NCBI GenBank assembly: GCA_021811865.1
Contig: JAKAQB010000007.1
Coordinates: 31,817-89,117 of the forward strand
DNA length: 57,301 nt
Direction of reading: 5' to 3'
Source: Actinomycetes bacterium
GTDB lineage: Bacteria; Actinomycetota; Acidimicrobiia; Acidimicrobiales; Palsa-688
Shown: in pieces, positions 1 to 8,354 of the stretch
Layout of the letters: each line of letters begins with the position of its first letter
Position numbering within the stretch: the first letter of the stretch is position 1
Position numbers and translations under genes: made by a program
The notes under the pieces: generated by a model
Seen by the model: only the letters and a program-made list of their open reading frames with translations
The model's database searches: none
What the model was told of the DNA's origin: nothing

Positions 1-241
1 CGTGAGGAGACACCGCCTCGGGACCCCCCGCCAGGATGGCGATCCAGAGAGCCTGCGGAGGGCTGAGCGGCGCGGCACCCGCACGCACGACCTTGCGTCC
101 CACCGCCTCCCACTCGCCACTGCGCAGCCGAGCGCGAACCTGACCGGCCGTGACTCCGAGGCGGACGAGTTGATGCCTGCCGGCGACGCCATGCTGCCGG
201 CGGAAGAGATCACGAACCTCTCTCAGAAGTATCCTAGCCAT
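1..241 (-). CDS. AbiEi/DUF559-type protein, N-terminal part (runs off left edge)
   Basis: The minus strand is open from an ATG at 241 to the window edge, about 80 codons with no stop. The translation begins MARILLREVRDLFRRQHG and continues with VAGRHQLVRLGVTAGQVRAR and a segment ending in LWIAILAGGPEAVSPH. This is the N-terminal winged-helix pattern (basic helix, 'R-Q-L-x-x-L-G-V', then 'L-W-A-A-x-L-A-x-G-P-x-A-V-x-S-H') of actinobacterial proteins annotated as type IV toxin-antitoxin AbiEi-like, often ending in a DUF559/Vsr-like nuclease domain. The C-terminus is outside the window, so a nuclease domain cannot be confirmed. A CATACT box ends 6 nt before the ATG and a TACTAT box 4 nt before it, suggesting a leaderless transcript. 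Confidence 0.7.
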   Translation of the reverse strand, partial: MARILLREVRDLFRRQHGVAGRHQLVRLGVTAGQVRARLRSGEWEAVGRKVVRAGAAPLSPPQALWIAILAGGPEAVSPH

Positions 242-347
242 TTCCATAGTATGTCATAGCTTCTCGCCTCGGTGAAGTCGATGCTCGGTGTCAACGGCGC
301 CCGGGTGGACGCGAACCAGGTCCGAGATGGAGGCGCATCACATCACC

Positions 348-412
348 AGCTCGGTGCATCCAGTGCACCCCGGGGGGTTGAGGAGCGGTTTCTGACCGCT
401 GTGCACCGACCT
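348..412 (+). repeat. 65-bp inverted-repeat element, copy A
   Basis: The left end is AGCTCGGTGCA and the right end TGCACCGACCT: 11-bp terminal inverted repeats with one mismatch. Inside are two smaller palindromes, GGTGCA-5 nt-TGCACC (element positions 6-22) and AGCGGT-5 nt-ACCGCT (37-42 with 48-53). The centre is CCCGGG at positions 22-27 followed by GGG. Copies B, C and D are also exactly 65 bp. No target-site duplication is visible. Confidence 0.85.
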
Positions 413-876
413 ATGGCCACACTCACCGAGGAACCGGCGCAGCGTGCCCCCACTTGGCTATTGACACGGCTCGACACACAAGAACGCCACCCACGCTCCG
501 GTGCGGCCGATCTTCAGCCAGCCTCGAACCCAGCAGCACCTTCAGAAGGGTGTCTCGTATAGTCGCCGTGGCGATGCTCGTCCTTGGTAGCGCCTGCCCG
601 GGGCCGCGGCGTCGGGGCGACCGCGCGCCCGACCGCGCGCCCGGCCCTGCGCCCGACCGACACCAACACCCACCAGCCGGCGACGATGCTGCCGGCCGAC
701 AACAGCCCCGGGCTGTAGAGGATCCCGAGCCGTCGTTTGCCACCCGGATGGGACCGAGCCAAGCGCGAACTGTGCCGAGCCAGGCACGACGCCGGCCGGC
801 CACGCGGGAGGACGCCCAGCCACGCGGGAAGGATGCTCACTGGGCCGGACGACGCCTCGCGAGAGAAAGACGTCCC

Positions 877-941
877 AGCTCGGTGCATCCACTGCACCTC
901 GGGGGATCCGGGAGCGGTAACGGTCCGCTGTGCACCGACCT
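877..941 (+). repeat. 65-bp inverted-repeat element, copy B
   Basis: Same orientation and length as copy A, 464 bp further on. The ends AGCTCGGTGCA and TGCACCGACCT are identical to A, the GGTGCA/TGCACC palindrome is kept, and the inner stem AGCGG/CCGCT lies at the same element positions (37-41 with 49-53) with a different loop. The core between positions 28 and 36 differs from A, so this is not a recent duplication of the whole segment. Confidence 0.85.
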
Positions 942-988
942 TCTGGCGACGCGGCCAGCCCGGCCAGCCCGGCGAGCACGCCGGTCAA

Positions 989-1021
989 GCTCCGGTCAGG
1001 CTCCGGTCAGGCTCCGGCCAG
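989..1021. repeat. Three 11-bp direct repeats at the ispH 3' end
   Basis: GCTCCGGTCAG occurs at 989-999 and 1000-1010 and, with one change, at 1011-1021. The ispH stop codon lies in the first unit. The unit is not a multiple of three, so it shifts frame and probably created the low-complexity Ala/Leu/Gly tail of the protein. Confidence 0.6.
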
Positions 1022-2093
1022 CACCAGCTAGCCCTCCCAGCTCCGCCAGTGCCGCCAGCGCCGCCAGCGCCTCCGCCGCGTCAACGTCCCGGTCCTCGAG
1101 TGCCTCCGCACCGGCCGCCGGATCACCCCCGGGTGCGAGCATGGCGACAGCAGCGACGGTCGCCACGGCTCGCAACAGCTCCCGCAGCTCTGGGGGCGGG
1201 CCGAAGTACTGATCCTCGTCAATGGCGTGAACCTCCTCGACCCCGCCGGCGGGGGAGAGGCGCGCGACGACAGCGCGGACGAGCTCCTCCGGTGCGGAGG
1301 CGCCGGCGATGACGCCGACCACACCAGCGAGGTCGTCGGGCAGCTCCTCGGGGCCGTTGACCCGCAAGGTGCGTGGGCAGCCGGCGGCGATCGCCGTGCG
1401 CTCGAGGGCGAGCGTGTTTGAGGAGTTGGCGGAGCCGATCACGACGACTTCGTCACATCGGGGCGCGATCGCCTTCAGAGCGGTCTGGCGGTTGGTGGTG
1501 GCGAAGCAGAGGTCGGAGTGGCCGGGGACCCAGATGTCCGGCCACCGCTGCTGCGCGTGATCGAGCAGGGCCTTCCACTCGTCCAGCGCGAGGGTGGTCT
1601 GGGCCAGGAAGGCGACTGGGCCTTCGGGGTCGGGCAGGGCGTCGATCTCCTCAGCTGACTCCACGCGGTGGATGGCGCCGGGCGCGACCGCCATCGTCCC
1701 GATCGCCTCCTGGTGGCCTTCGTGGCCGACGTAGACGATCGTGTAGCCCTTGCCGGCGCGGACTTTGACCTCGTGGTGCACCTTCTTCACGAGAGGGCAC
1801 ACGGCGTTGACGACCGCACCGCCGGCGTCGCGGGCGGCAGCGACTACCTGAGGAGGCGATCCGTGGGCCGAGAGCATGAGGGGCGCACCCGGCGGGACAT
1901 CCTGGACGTCCTCGACGAAGACGACGCCGAGAGCCCGGAAGCGTTCGACGACGACCTGGTTGTGAACGATCTCGTGGTAGCAGTACACGGGCGGCTCGAA
2001 GACCCGAACCATCCAAGCCAGCGCCTTGATGGCCATCTCCACCCCGGCGCAGAAGCCCCGTGGGGAGGCGAGTAGGACCTGGTCCACTTCCAC
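996..2093 (-). CDS. ispH: 4-hydroxy-3-methylbut-2-enyl diphosphate reductase
   Basis: Last enzyme of the MEP isoprenoid pathway, converting HMBPP to IPP and DMAPP with a [4Fe-4S] cluster in the cytosol. The protein (365 aa) has the three cluster cysteines in LLASPRGFCAGVEM (C15), VVNAVCPLVKKVHHE (C99) and GHSDLCFATTNRQ (C196), and the substrate-binding motifs HEIVHN and GHEGHQEAIGT. GTG 2093 is chosen because TACCCT ends 6 nt upstream (leaderless) and family members begin about here; an in-frame GTG at 2123 lies upstream of that box. The last 40 or so residues are Ala/Leu/Asp-rich and not family-like, probably a tail made by the 11-bp repeats. It is divergent from the DUF512 gene. Confidence 0.95.
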   Translation of the reverse strand: MEVDQVLLASPRGFCAGVEMAIKALAWMVRVFEPPVYCYHEIVHNQVVVERFRALGVVFVEDVQDVPPGAPLMLSAHGSPPQVVAAARDAGGAVVNAVCPLVKKVHHEVKVRAGKGYTIVYVGHEGHQEAIGTMAVAPGAIHRVESAEEIDALPDPEGPVAFLAQTTLALDEWKALLDHAQQRWPDIWVPGHSDLCFATTNRQTALKAIAPRCDEVVVIGSANSSNTLALERTAIAAGCPRTLRVNGPEELPDDLAGVVGVIAGASAPEELVRAVVARLSPAGGVEEVHAIDEDQYFGPPPELRELLRAVATVAAVAMLAPGGDPAAGAEALEDRDVDAAEALAALAALAELGGLAGAGRSLTGA

Positions 2094-2099
2094 CGCCCA

Positions 2100-2105
2100 A
2101 GGGTA
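2100..2105 (-). promoter_or_regulatory. -10 box of ispH (leaderless)
   Basis: TACCCT on the minus strand, 6 nt before GTG 2093, matches the actinobacterial TANNNT -10 element and places the transcript start at the start codon. Confidence 0.5.
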
Positions 2106-2187
2106 CCTACCGCCCGACCGCACCCCGACCGCACCCCCGGACCCCCTCCCCCGACGCCCACCGCCGGCCTCCCGCCCGATCAGCCCC

Positions 2188-2193
2188 TATCCT
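2188..2193 (+). promoter_or_regulatory. -10 box of the DUF512 gene
   Basis: TATCCT lies 9 nt before ATG 2203 but only 3 nt before ATG 2197. A transcript start near 2200 would exclude the first ATG, so I chose 2203. Confidence 0.45.
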
Positions 2194-2202
2194 GGTATGG
2201 CC

Positions 2203-3576
2203 ATGTCCTTCCCGCGCGTGGTGGCGGTCACCCCCGGGTCGCCCGCCGCCCGGGCCGGTCTCCAACCAGGCGACGAGATCCTCGCCCTGGACGGCCAGCT
2301 CCCCCGAGACATCATCCAGTACCACCTGCTCGCCGACCGTGACGTGCTCGAGGTGGAGCTACGCCGCGGCAACCTGGAGCTCACCGCCACCGTGGTGCGC
2401 GACGCCGGCGCTCCCCTCGGTCTGGAAGTCGACGCGGCGCTGTTCGATCGGGTCAGGACCTGCGACAACCACTGCGAGTTCTGCTTCATCCACCAGCTCC
2501 CGAAGGGACTGCGCAAGAGCCTCTACACCCGCGACGACGACTACCGGTTGTCCTTCCTGTACGGCAACTTCACCACCCTCACCCGCTTCACGGAGGCAGA
2601 CCTCGAGCGGGTCGTCACCGAGGGGCTGTCACCGCTCTGGGTCTCGATCCACGCCACCGACCCGGACGTGCGGGCTCGGATGCTCCGCAACCGGCGAGGC
2701 GCGACGAGCCTGCGGTGGCTGCGGGCGCTGCTCGACCACGGCATCGAGGTCCACGGGCAGGTCGTGGTCTGCCCCGGCGTGAACGACGGGCCCATCCTCG
2801 CCGACACCCTCACCGGTGTGCTCGATCGCTTCCCGGAGCTCGCCAGCGCAGCGTGCGTGCCGCTCGGCGTGAGCCGGTTCAACACCAGCCCGGCGTTGCG
2901 GCCCCACACCTCTGGCGAGGCAGCCCGGGTGGTGGCGACGGTGGAGCGCTGGCAGGAGATCTTCGACCAGGCCCTGGGTCGATCGCTCGTGTACGCCTCC
3001 GACGAGTACTACCTCCTGGCCGAGCGGGAGCCACCCCCACTGGAGCACTACGGGGAGGTCGCCCAGCACGACAACGGCGTCGGCATGCTGCGGGCCTTCG
3101 AGGCCCGCTTCGGGGGGCGGGCAGCTGCACCGCAAGGCGGTCCGAGCGGCTTTTTCCATTCGGTCGACGGCGCGCCCGCCACCGGCTACCGGGCTGCTCG
3201 TACTGTCGGCGCGGTGACGCTCCGGCCCCGCCCGACGGCCCCGGTCACGGTCATCACGGGCCGCTACGCCGCCCCGTGGATCGACCGCCTCGCCCGCGGC
3301 CTACGGCCGGACACGGAGGTCGTTGCCGTCGACAACGCGTACTTCGGCGGCAACATCGCCGTCGCCGGGCTCCTCACCGGGGACGACGTCGCCCGCACCC
3401 TCGCAGGCCTGCCGTCCGGCCGCCGCTACCTGCTCCCCGACGCGTGCCTCTCGGGCGGCAGGTTCCTCGATGGAGCCGCTCTGGGGGATCTGCCCCGGCC
3501 GGTCGAGGTCGTCGCCGCCGACGGCGCCGCACTCCGCAAGGCGTTGCTGGCCGGCAACATCGCCTCCGTCGCGTGA
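2203..3576 (+). CDS. DUF512 protein: PDZ domain plus radical-SAM-like Fe-S domain
   Basis: 457 aa. Residues about 3-60 are a PDZ-like domain (VVAVTPGSPAARAGLQPGDEIL). A radical-SAM-like core follows with the cluster motif CDNHCEFC (C87, C91, C94; CX3CX2C) and YTRDDDYRLSFLYGNFTTLT, then the C-terminal DUF512 region. Family members are annotated as putative Fe-S oxidoreductases; their reaction is not known to me. The gene overlaps der by 4 bp (GTGA), so the two are co-translated, and DUF512 genes are often found next to der in other phyla. This suggests, but does not show, a role linked to ribosome assembly or an associated modification. Confidence 0.88.
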   Translation: MSFPRVVAVTPGSPAARAGLQPGDEILALDGQLPRDIIQYHLLADRDVLEVELRRGNLELTATVVRDAGAPLGLEVDAALFDRVRTCDNHCEFCFIHQLPKGLRKSLYTRDDDYRLSFLYGNFTTLTRFTEADLERVVTEGLSPLWVSIHATDPDVRARMLRNRRGATSLRWLRALLDHGIEVHGQVVVCPGVNDGPILADTLTGVLDRFPELASAACVPLGVSRFNTSPALRPHTSGEAARVVATVERWQEIFDQALGRSLVYASDEYYLLAEREPPPLEHYGEVAQHDNGVGMLRAFEARFGGRAAAPQGGPSGFFHSVDGAPATGYRAARTVGAVTLRPRPTAPVTVITGRYAAPWIDRLARGLRPDTEVVAVDNAYFGGNIAVAGLLTGDDVARTLAGLPSGRRYLLPDACLSGGRFLDGAALGDLPRPVEVVAADGAALRKALLAGNIASVA

Positions 3577-4958
3577 ACGCAGGCGCCGCCGATGTGGCGG
3601 TACAGGGGGCCGGCCGGCCCACCGTGGCCGTCGTAGGCAGGCCAAACGTCGGGAAGTCGACGCTGGTCAACCGCATCATCGGCCGGCGCGAGGCGGTCGT
3701 CGAGCAACGGCCCGGGGTCACCCGCGACCGCAAGCCTCTCGATGCCGAGTGGGCAGGGCTGGAGTTCACGATCGTCGACACCGGGGGTTGGCTGGCGGGA
3801 GGCGACCGCCTCGAGCGCGCGGTGAGCGCTCAATCCCAGCGCGCCGTCGCGGAGGCCTCCGCCGTGCTCTTCGTCGTCGATGCCACCGTCGGGATCACCG
3901 ATGAGGACGCACAGGTCGCCCGGATGCTTCGGGCGTCATCGGCACCGGTGCTGCTCGTCGCCAACAAGGTCGACGGGGACAACCGGGAGCCCGACGCCTG
4001 GGCATTCACCCGACTGGGGCTCGGTGACCCCCATGCGGTCAGCGCCTTGCACGGTCGGGGGACAGGCGACCTCCTCGATGAACTGGTGGCGGTCCTGCCC
4101 GCCCCCGCCGCCCCCGCCACCCCCGCCGCCCCCGCTACCCCCGCTACCCCCGCTACCCCCGCTACCCCCGCCACCACCGCCCCACACCTCCGGGTGCCGT
4201 CGGTTGCGATCGTCGGGCGCCCCAACGTCGGGAAGTCAACACTGTTCAACCGGCTCGTCGGCGACGAGCGCTCCGTCGTCCACGACCTGCCGGGCACCAC
4301 CCGGGACACAGTCGACACGGTGGTGTCCACGGAGGGGGGCGCCCTGCGCTTCGTCGACACCGCCGGCATGCGCCGCCGGGCGAAGGAGGCGGAGGGCGCC
4401 GAGTACTACTCGCTCGTGCGTGCCCTCCAAGCCATCGACCGGGCCGACGCCGCCCTCCTCGTGATCGACGCCTCGGCCGGCATCACCCGCCAGGACCAGC
4501 GCCTGGCGGAGCGGCTCGACGCGGCAGGCAACCCCGTCGTCATCCTGCTCAACAAGTGGGAGTCCCTCGAACCCGAGGCCCGTCAGACGGTGCTTGCCGA
4601 CGTCGAGGACCGCCTGGCGTTCCTCGCGTACGCACCGGTGCTGAAGGTCAGCGCCAAGACCGGCCTCGGGGTCCACAGGCTGCTCCCGGCGCTGCGCACC
4701 GCGCTGGAGGCCTACAGCCGACGGGTGCCGACCGCCGAGCTCAACCGGCTGCTGGCGGGGGCTCAGGTCGCTCACCGCTCACCTCACGGCCGGGTCCTCT
4801 ACGCCACCCAGGGTGCCACCGATCCGCCGACGTTCACGCTGTTCGCCACCGCCAAGCTGCCCGCCACCTACCTGCGCTACCTGGAGCGGCGGATCCGGGA
4901 GCACTTCGACCTCGGCCCGACGCCGATCAAGCTGCGGGTGCGGCCCCGGGCCGACTGA
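3573..4958 (+). CDS. der: Ribosome-assembly GTPase Der (EngA)
   Basis: Tandem-GTPase protein needed for large-subunit maturation. The first G domain has VVGRPNVGKSTLVNRI (G1), DTGGWL (G3) and NKVD (G4). The second has IVGRPNVGKSTLFNRL, DTAGMRRRAKE and NKWE, followed by the KH-like C-terminal domain ending in IKLRVRPRAD. Length is 461 aa, normal for the family. The linker between the G domains is a Pro-Ala-Thr low-complexity run built from 9-bp tandem repeats, longer than usual. GTG 3573 overlaps the upstream stop (GTGA). Confidence 0.95.
   Translation: MNAGAADVAVQGAGRPTVAVVGRPNVGKSTLVNRIIGRREAVVEQRPGVTRDRKPLDAEWAGLEFTIVDTGGWLAGGDRLERAVSAQSQRAVAEASAVLFVVDATVGITDEDAQVARMLRASSAPVLLVANKVDGDNREPDAWAFTRLGLGDPHAVSALHGRGTGDLLDELVAVLPAPAAPATPAAPATPATPATPATPATTAPHLRVPSVAIVGRPNVGKSTLFNRLVGDERSVVHDLPGTTRDTVDTVVSTEGGALRFVDTAGMRRRAKEAEGAEYYSLVRALQAIDRADAALLVIDASAGITRQDQRLAERLDAAGNPVVILLNKWESLEPEARQTVLADVEDRLAFLAYAPVLKVSAKTGLGVHRLLPALRTALEAYSRRVPTAELNRLLAGAQVAHRSPHGRVLYATQGATDPPTFTLFATAKLPATYLRYLERRIREHFDLGPTPIKLRVRPRAD
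4131..4166 (+). repeat. 9-bp tandem repeats in the der linker
   Basis: Four consecutive CCCGCTACC units encode Pro-Ala-Thr in the hinge between the two GTPase domains. The number probably varies between strains, because the hinge tolerates length change. Confidence 0.7.
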
Positions 4959-5085
4959 CGCGGCGCGTGACCGAGCTCCACACAGGGCGCCGGCTGGCTA
5001 GCTCGACGGCCGCGGTCGGCTGACCGCCGGGCCGCCGCCGGGCCCCTGCACGGGGGCAACTACCGGCCGGGGGTCCGCCTCTTGG

Positions 5086-5091
5086 TAGCTT
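5086..5091 (+). promoter_or_regulatory. -10 box of the SpoIIE-type phosphatase gene
   Basis: TAGCTT ends 7 nt before ATG 5099, a leaderless arrangement. Confidence 0.45.
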
Positions 5092-5098
5092 CGTGGGC

Positions 5099-6190
5099 AT
5101 GGTCGCCCAGCCCTGGCTGGCCGCGGCAGCGGTGCTGTGCCTGATCGCCGCGATCCTCTGGGGTCGGGCGTCGTCCCGAATGGCCCGCGCCGCCCGCCGC
5201 ATCGAGGCCGAGACCGCCGGGGGGACGACCGGAGACGAGGCCGCCGAGCTGGCCCGCATCGCCTACGAGAAGGACCTGCACAACGCCGTCCTCTACCTGG
5301 TGCTCACAGTCGGCTTGGGGGTCGCAGCGGTATCCCGCTCACCCTGGTTCGAGATCCCCCTGCTGGCCGTCGGCATCCCGGTCGCGGTAACGCTCAGGTT
5401 CGCCCCTCGCGTCGCCGACGAGGCCCGCCACGCCGAGAACCGGTCCACGCTCGAGAGGCGAGCCGAGGAGGTGCTCGTGCAGCAGGACCTCGCCCCGCGC
5501 CGGTGGAGCGAACGCCTCGCCCCCGAGGAGCTGCCTCCCATCGAGGGCTTCGAGCTGGGCCGCGTCTACGAGCCCGGCTCGGGGCTCATGGCCGGCGACT
5601 TCTACGATGTGTACCAGACCGGTCCCCGCCGCATCGCCTGCCTGATCGGCGACGTCGCCGGCCACGGGGTGGAGCCGTCGATCACCGCCTTCCAGGTGAA
5701 GTACCTGCTCCGCAACTTCCTGCTTCAGTACCGGGACCCCGCCCAGGCGCTCGAGGAGCTCAACAAGGTCCTGTCGGTGACCGGTCGCCCGGAGGATCTC
5801 GTGTCGGTGTGCGTGGTCGTGTTCGACACCGAGGCCGGTACGTTGCGCCACGCCTCGGCGGGGCACCCGGCGGCGTGGCTGTGGCACGACGGGGGGATGC
5901 GCCCCCTGCGGGCCACCGGACCGCTGCTGACCCTCGACCCCGAGGCGTCCTACGTGTCGAGGGAGCTGCCGTTGCTGCCGGGCGACCTGCTCCTGCTCTA
6001 CACCGACGGCCTTGCCGAGGCCCGCTCGGGGGGACAGCTCTTCGGGGAGGAGCGGATCGCGGCGATCGTGCGTCGGGACCCGGGCCAGGGCGCGGACACG
6101 ATCGCCAAGTCGGTCCTCGCCGCCGCCCGGGACTTCGCGTCCGGGCGGCTGACCGACGACGTCGCCATCCTGGTCGTGCGGCGGAACTGA
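5099..6190 (+). CDS. Membrane-anchored SpoIIE/RsbU-type PP2C phosphatase
   Basis: 363 aa. An N-terminal hydrophobic segment (WLAAAAVLCLIAAILWG) and a pair near residues 60-95 anchor it in the membrane. The cytosolic C-terminal half is a PPM/SpoIIE domain with the metal-binding patterns GSGLMAGDFYDVY, CLIGDVAGHGVEPS and LLYTDGLAEA. Such enzymes dephosphorylate anti-anti-sigma factors in partner-switching pathways. No anti-sigma or STAS gene is adjacent, so the substrate is unknown. ATG 5099 is preferred over GTG 5093 because the -10 box ends 7 nt before it. Confidence 0.85.
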   Translation: MVAQPWLAAAAVLCLIAAILWGRASSRMARAARRIEAETAGGTTGDEAAELARIAYEKDLHNAVLYLVLTVGLGVAAVSRSPWFEIPLLAVGIPVAVTLRFAPRVADEARHAENRSTLERRAEEVLVQQDLAPRRWSERLAPEELPPIEGFELGRVYEPGSGLMAGDFYDVYQTGPRRIACLIGDVAGHGVEPSITAFQVKYLLRNFLLQYRDPAQALEELNKVLSVTGRPEDLVSVCVVVFDTEAGTLRHASAGHPAAWLWHDGGMRPLRATGPLLTLDPEASYVSRELPLLPGDLLLLYTDGLAEARSGGQLFGEERIAAIVRRDPGQGADTIAKSVLAAARDFASGRLTDDVAILVVRRN

Positions 6191-6282
6191 GCGTCACGGC
6201 GGTAGCGTTGCCGGGAGAAAGTCCTCGCCGGCCGCGGCGGGACGGCGCCGACGGGAACCCGGGCGCCGCGTTGGAGGCCCCG

Positions 6283-6483
6283 GTGCCCTGGTGCGACGAC
6301 TGCAGCAAGTTCTGGAACCCCCCGAGCCTGGGCGAGCACGGCGAGTGCCCGACGTGCGGGACGGTCATCGCCACCCCGTCGAAGGGGGCGCCGTGGCACT
6401 TCAAGGTCATGCTCGTCGGGCTGATCGGCTACCTGATCTACCGGGTGTACTGGCTCGCGACCTGGCTGCCCAAGCACGTCTGA
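6283..6483 (+). CDS. Small zinc-ribbon protein with one membrane segment
   Basis: 66 aa, found by reading past the phosphatase stop. It begins MPWCDDCSKFWNPPSL, has a second pair CPTC 15 residues later (a CX2C...CX2C zinc ribbon), and ends in a hydrophobic helix (VMLVGLIGYLIYRVYWLATW) and a basic tail. GTG 6283 has a GGAGG ribosome site 5 nt upstream (6273-6277). It follows the phosphatase by 92 bp on the same strand. No function is recognised. Confidence 0.7.
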   Translation: MPWCDDCSKFWNPPSLGEHGECPTCGTVIATPSKGAPWHFKVMLVGLIGYLIYRVYWLATWLPKHV

Positions 6484-6538
6484 GACCCCCGGCTACGGGC
6501 CCCGGCGCGCCCGCTCGCGCCCAACCGCTCGGCGGCCC

Positions 6539-7795
6539 TCACCGGCGCGGGTCGAAGGGAGCGAGGGCGCCCGGCATCCGGCCCGTGACGATCTGCTCGG
6601 CGAGGAGCCTGCCGCTGGCGGGTCCGAGGGTGATCCCCCACATCCCGTGCCCTCCGGCCACGAAAACCGCAGGATCGTTGGTGGCGCCGACCAGTGCCAG
6701 GCCGTCGGGCGTGATCGGGCGGGGGCCGACCCAGGTGTCGGTGACGCTGTCCCAATCGACGCCGGCGAGCAGCGGGCGGGCGGACGCCAGGAGCGCCTCG
6801 AGCCGGTCGCGCCGCAGCGGGGCGTCGGGTGACCGGAGCTCCATGGTGCCGCCGATGCGGAGACCCCCCCGGTAGGGGGTGCAGGCGACCCGGGGGCGCG
6901 GGAAGTAGACCGGACAGGGCACGGCTGCGGCGGTGCGGACGCTGAATGAGTAGCCGCGCCCGGCCCTCACGGGGGTGCGCACCCCGAGGCCGGCCACGAG
7001 CTGGTCGAGCCAGGCGCCGGTGGCCACCACCGCCACGTCGGCGTCGAGGTGCTCGCCGGCGGCGCTTCGCACCCGGACCGCACCACCCGGAGCGGGCCCG
7101 ATCCCGGCGACCTCCCAGCCGGATCGCACGACCCCACCCCGCTCACCGACGGACCGGGCGAGAGCGAGCACGAATCGTCCCGGGTCGATGTACCGCTGGC
7201 CGCGCACCTCGAGGGCGTAGCCGACCCGCCATGACAGCTGGGGGACTGCTGCCCGGGCTGCCTCGGCGTCGAGCGCGGCGACCTCCAGGTGCTGGCCCGC
7301 CGACGCCACCATCTCGAGCTCCCGGCGCAGCTCGCCGCCCTCCTCGCGGTCGTTGAAAGCGGCCAGGATCGGCGACCGAACGGTCTCGGCCGCCACACCG
7401 CCGTCGGCCAGCCGGTCGAACGCGTCGAAGGCCGCTTCGTTGACGCCCACGTAGGCGCACATGGCCGCGTGCCAGCGCCGGCGGGTGCAGTGGCGGGCGA
7501 AGCGGGCGAGGAAGGCCCAGAGCCCGGGATCGAAGTTCGGAGGGATGTACAGGGCGCTGGTGCCGTCGGTGAGCGACCGCAGCCCGTAGCGCAGGATGGC
7601 TGGCTCGGGGAGCGGGACCGCAAGGCCTGGGAAGAGCCACCCGGCGTTGCCCCATGACGAGCCGGCGGCCGGCTCGTGGCGCTCGACGACGGTCACGTCC
7701 ACGCCGGCGTCCTGCAGGAACCAGGCGGCGGACAGGCCCACCATCCCGGCGCCGACGATGATCGCCGAACGTGGGGGCCGGCGGGTAGTGCTCAT
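6539..7795 (-). CDS. FAD-dependent D-amino-acid dehydrogenase-like oxidoreductase
   Basis: 418 aa DAO/DadA-family flavoprotein, which would oxidatively deaminate a D-amino acid or a related amine. It has the N-terminal dinucleotide-binding motif AIIVGAGMVGLSAAWFL, VVERHEPAAGSSWGNAG typical of DadA, and the C-terminal FAD contact GGHGMWGITLGPASGRLL. The substrate cannot be told from sequence. The start ATG 7795 has GAGGGT 5 nt upstream. Its -10 (TATTAT, 7839-7844) overlaps that of the divergent histidine-phosphatase remnant. Confidence 0.85.
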   Translation of the reverse strand: MSTTRRPPRSAIIVGAGMVGLSAAWFLQDAGVDVTVVERHEPAAGSSWGNAGWLFPGLAVPLPEPAILRYGLRSLTDGTSALYIPPNFDPGLWAFLARFARHCTRRRWHAAMCAYVGVNEAAFDAFDRLADGGVAAETVRSPILAAFNDREEGGELRRELEMVASAGQHLEVAALDAEAARAAVPQLSWRVGYALEVRGQRYIDPGRFVLALARSVGERGGVVRSGWEVAGIGPAPGGAVRVRSAAGEHLDADVAVVATGAWLDQLVAGLGVRTPVRAGRGYSFSVRTAAAVPCPVYFPRPRVACTPYRGGLRIGGTMELRSPDAPLRRDRLEALLASARPLLAGVDWDSVTDTWVGPRPITPDGLALVGATNDPAVFVAGGHGMWGITLGPASGRLLAEQIVTGRMPGALAPFDPRR

Positions 7796-7838
7796 CGATC
7801 ACCCTCGAGGACAGCGGCCCCAGCTGGGGCCGGGTCGC

Positions 7839-7845
7839 ATAATAG
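7839..7845. promoter_or_regulatory. Overlapping divergent -10 boxes
   Basis: The 7 bp read TATTAT on the minus strand (dadA-like gene, leader about 37 nt) and TAATAG on the plus strand, 6 nt before GTG 7852 of the decayed phosphatase gene. Both transcripts would compete for this site. Confidence 0.4.
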
Positions 7846-7851
7846 ACACCT

Positions 7852-8231
7852 GTGCCGCCCGCGCACCTACGACCGCACGCAGCGATGAGCGGCACCGGCA
7901 CCCGACCCACGATCCTGATCTTCCGGCACGGTAGGACCTGCTCGCCCGCTACGGCGACGCCGACCAAGCTCCCGATGTCGAGGGCCGCCCGGACTTCGTC
8001 CGACGGGTGATGGCCGCGTTCGACCGCTCGGCCGCCCGTGCCGTCGCCGGCGGGGCCTCTGTTGCCCTCGTAGCCCACGACGCTGTCAACCGGGCGATCT
8101 TGACAGCGGTGACGGGCGGGGAGCCACCGGGCGGCTGGAGCCAGCGCACCGGATGCTGGAACCGGCTCGAACGGACACCGGGGGGAGGCTGGGCGCCGAC
8201 CGACGTCGACCGCAAACCGCCGGCCAGCTGA
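7852..8231 (+). pseudogene. Decayed histidine phosphatase (phosphoglycerate-mutase fold)
   Basis: The first frame gives RPTILIFRHGRT, the RHG catalytic motif at the start of this family, then runs into unrelated sequence and a stop at 8008-8010. Another frame, open from about 7935, gives DLLARYGDADQAPDVEGRP and then VALVAHDAVNRAIL, the second catalytic-histidine motif, ending at 8231. The two pieces are out of frame and the roughly 100 residues that normally separate them are missing. This indicates an internal deletion with a frameshift just after RHG. GTG 7852 has a leaderless-type -10. Confidence 0.7.
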
Positions 8232-8354
8232 CGCCGGCCGCCGCCGGCCGCGGCCTCCGCCGCTACGATCGTCGGTGGCGATGGAGCTCGCCTCACGCCC
8301 CCTCATGGCTGATGGCTCCTACGGAAGCTGTTACGACGCGACCGGAGACGTGCC

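Larger units (their letters stand above)
242..995. other. Gene-poor stretch between the AbiEi-like gene and ispH
   Basis: I find no ORF here with a recognisable family or convincing start. The open frames are the usual GC-rich accidents and overlap one another on both strands. The stretch holds two copies of the 65-bp inverted-repeat element (348-412 and 877-941) and several short degenerate direct repeats, for example near 618-655 (ACCGCGCGCCCG twice) and 798-835 (CCACGCGGGA twice). It looks like decayed or repeat-invaded sequence. Confidence 0.6.

Noticed and set aside
542..988. Open frames on both strands in the left gene-poor region
   Set aside because: They overlap each other, have Arg/Pro/Ala-rich shadow composition and no recognisable motif. 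A short hydrophobic stretch near 660-700 on the minus strand is not enough.
8007..8231. Independent small gene at 8007
   Set aside because: It begins in the middle of a histidine-phosphatase fold and its N-terminal RHG motif lies upstream in another frame, so it is a gene remnant.
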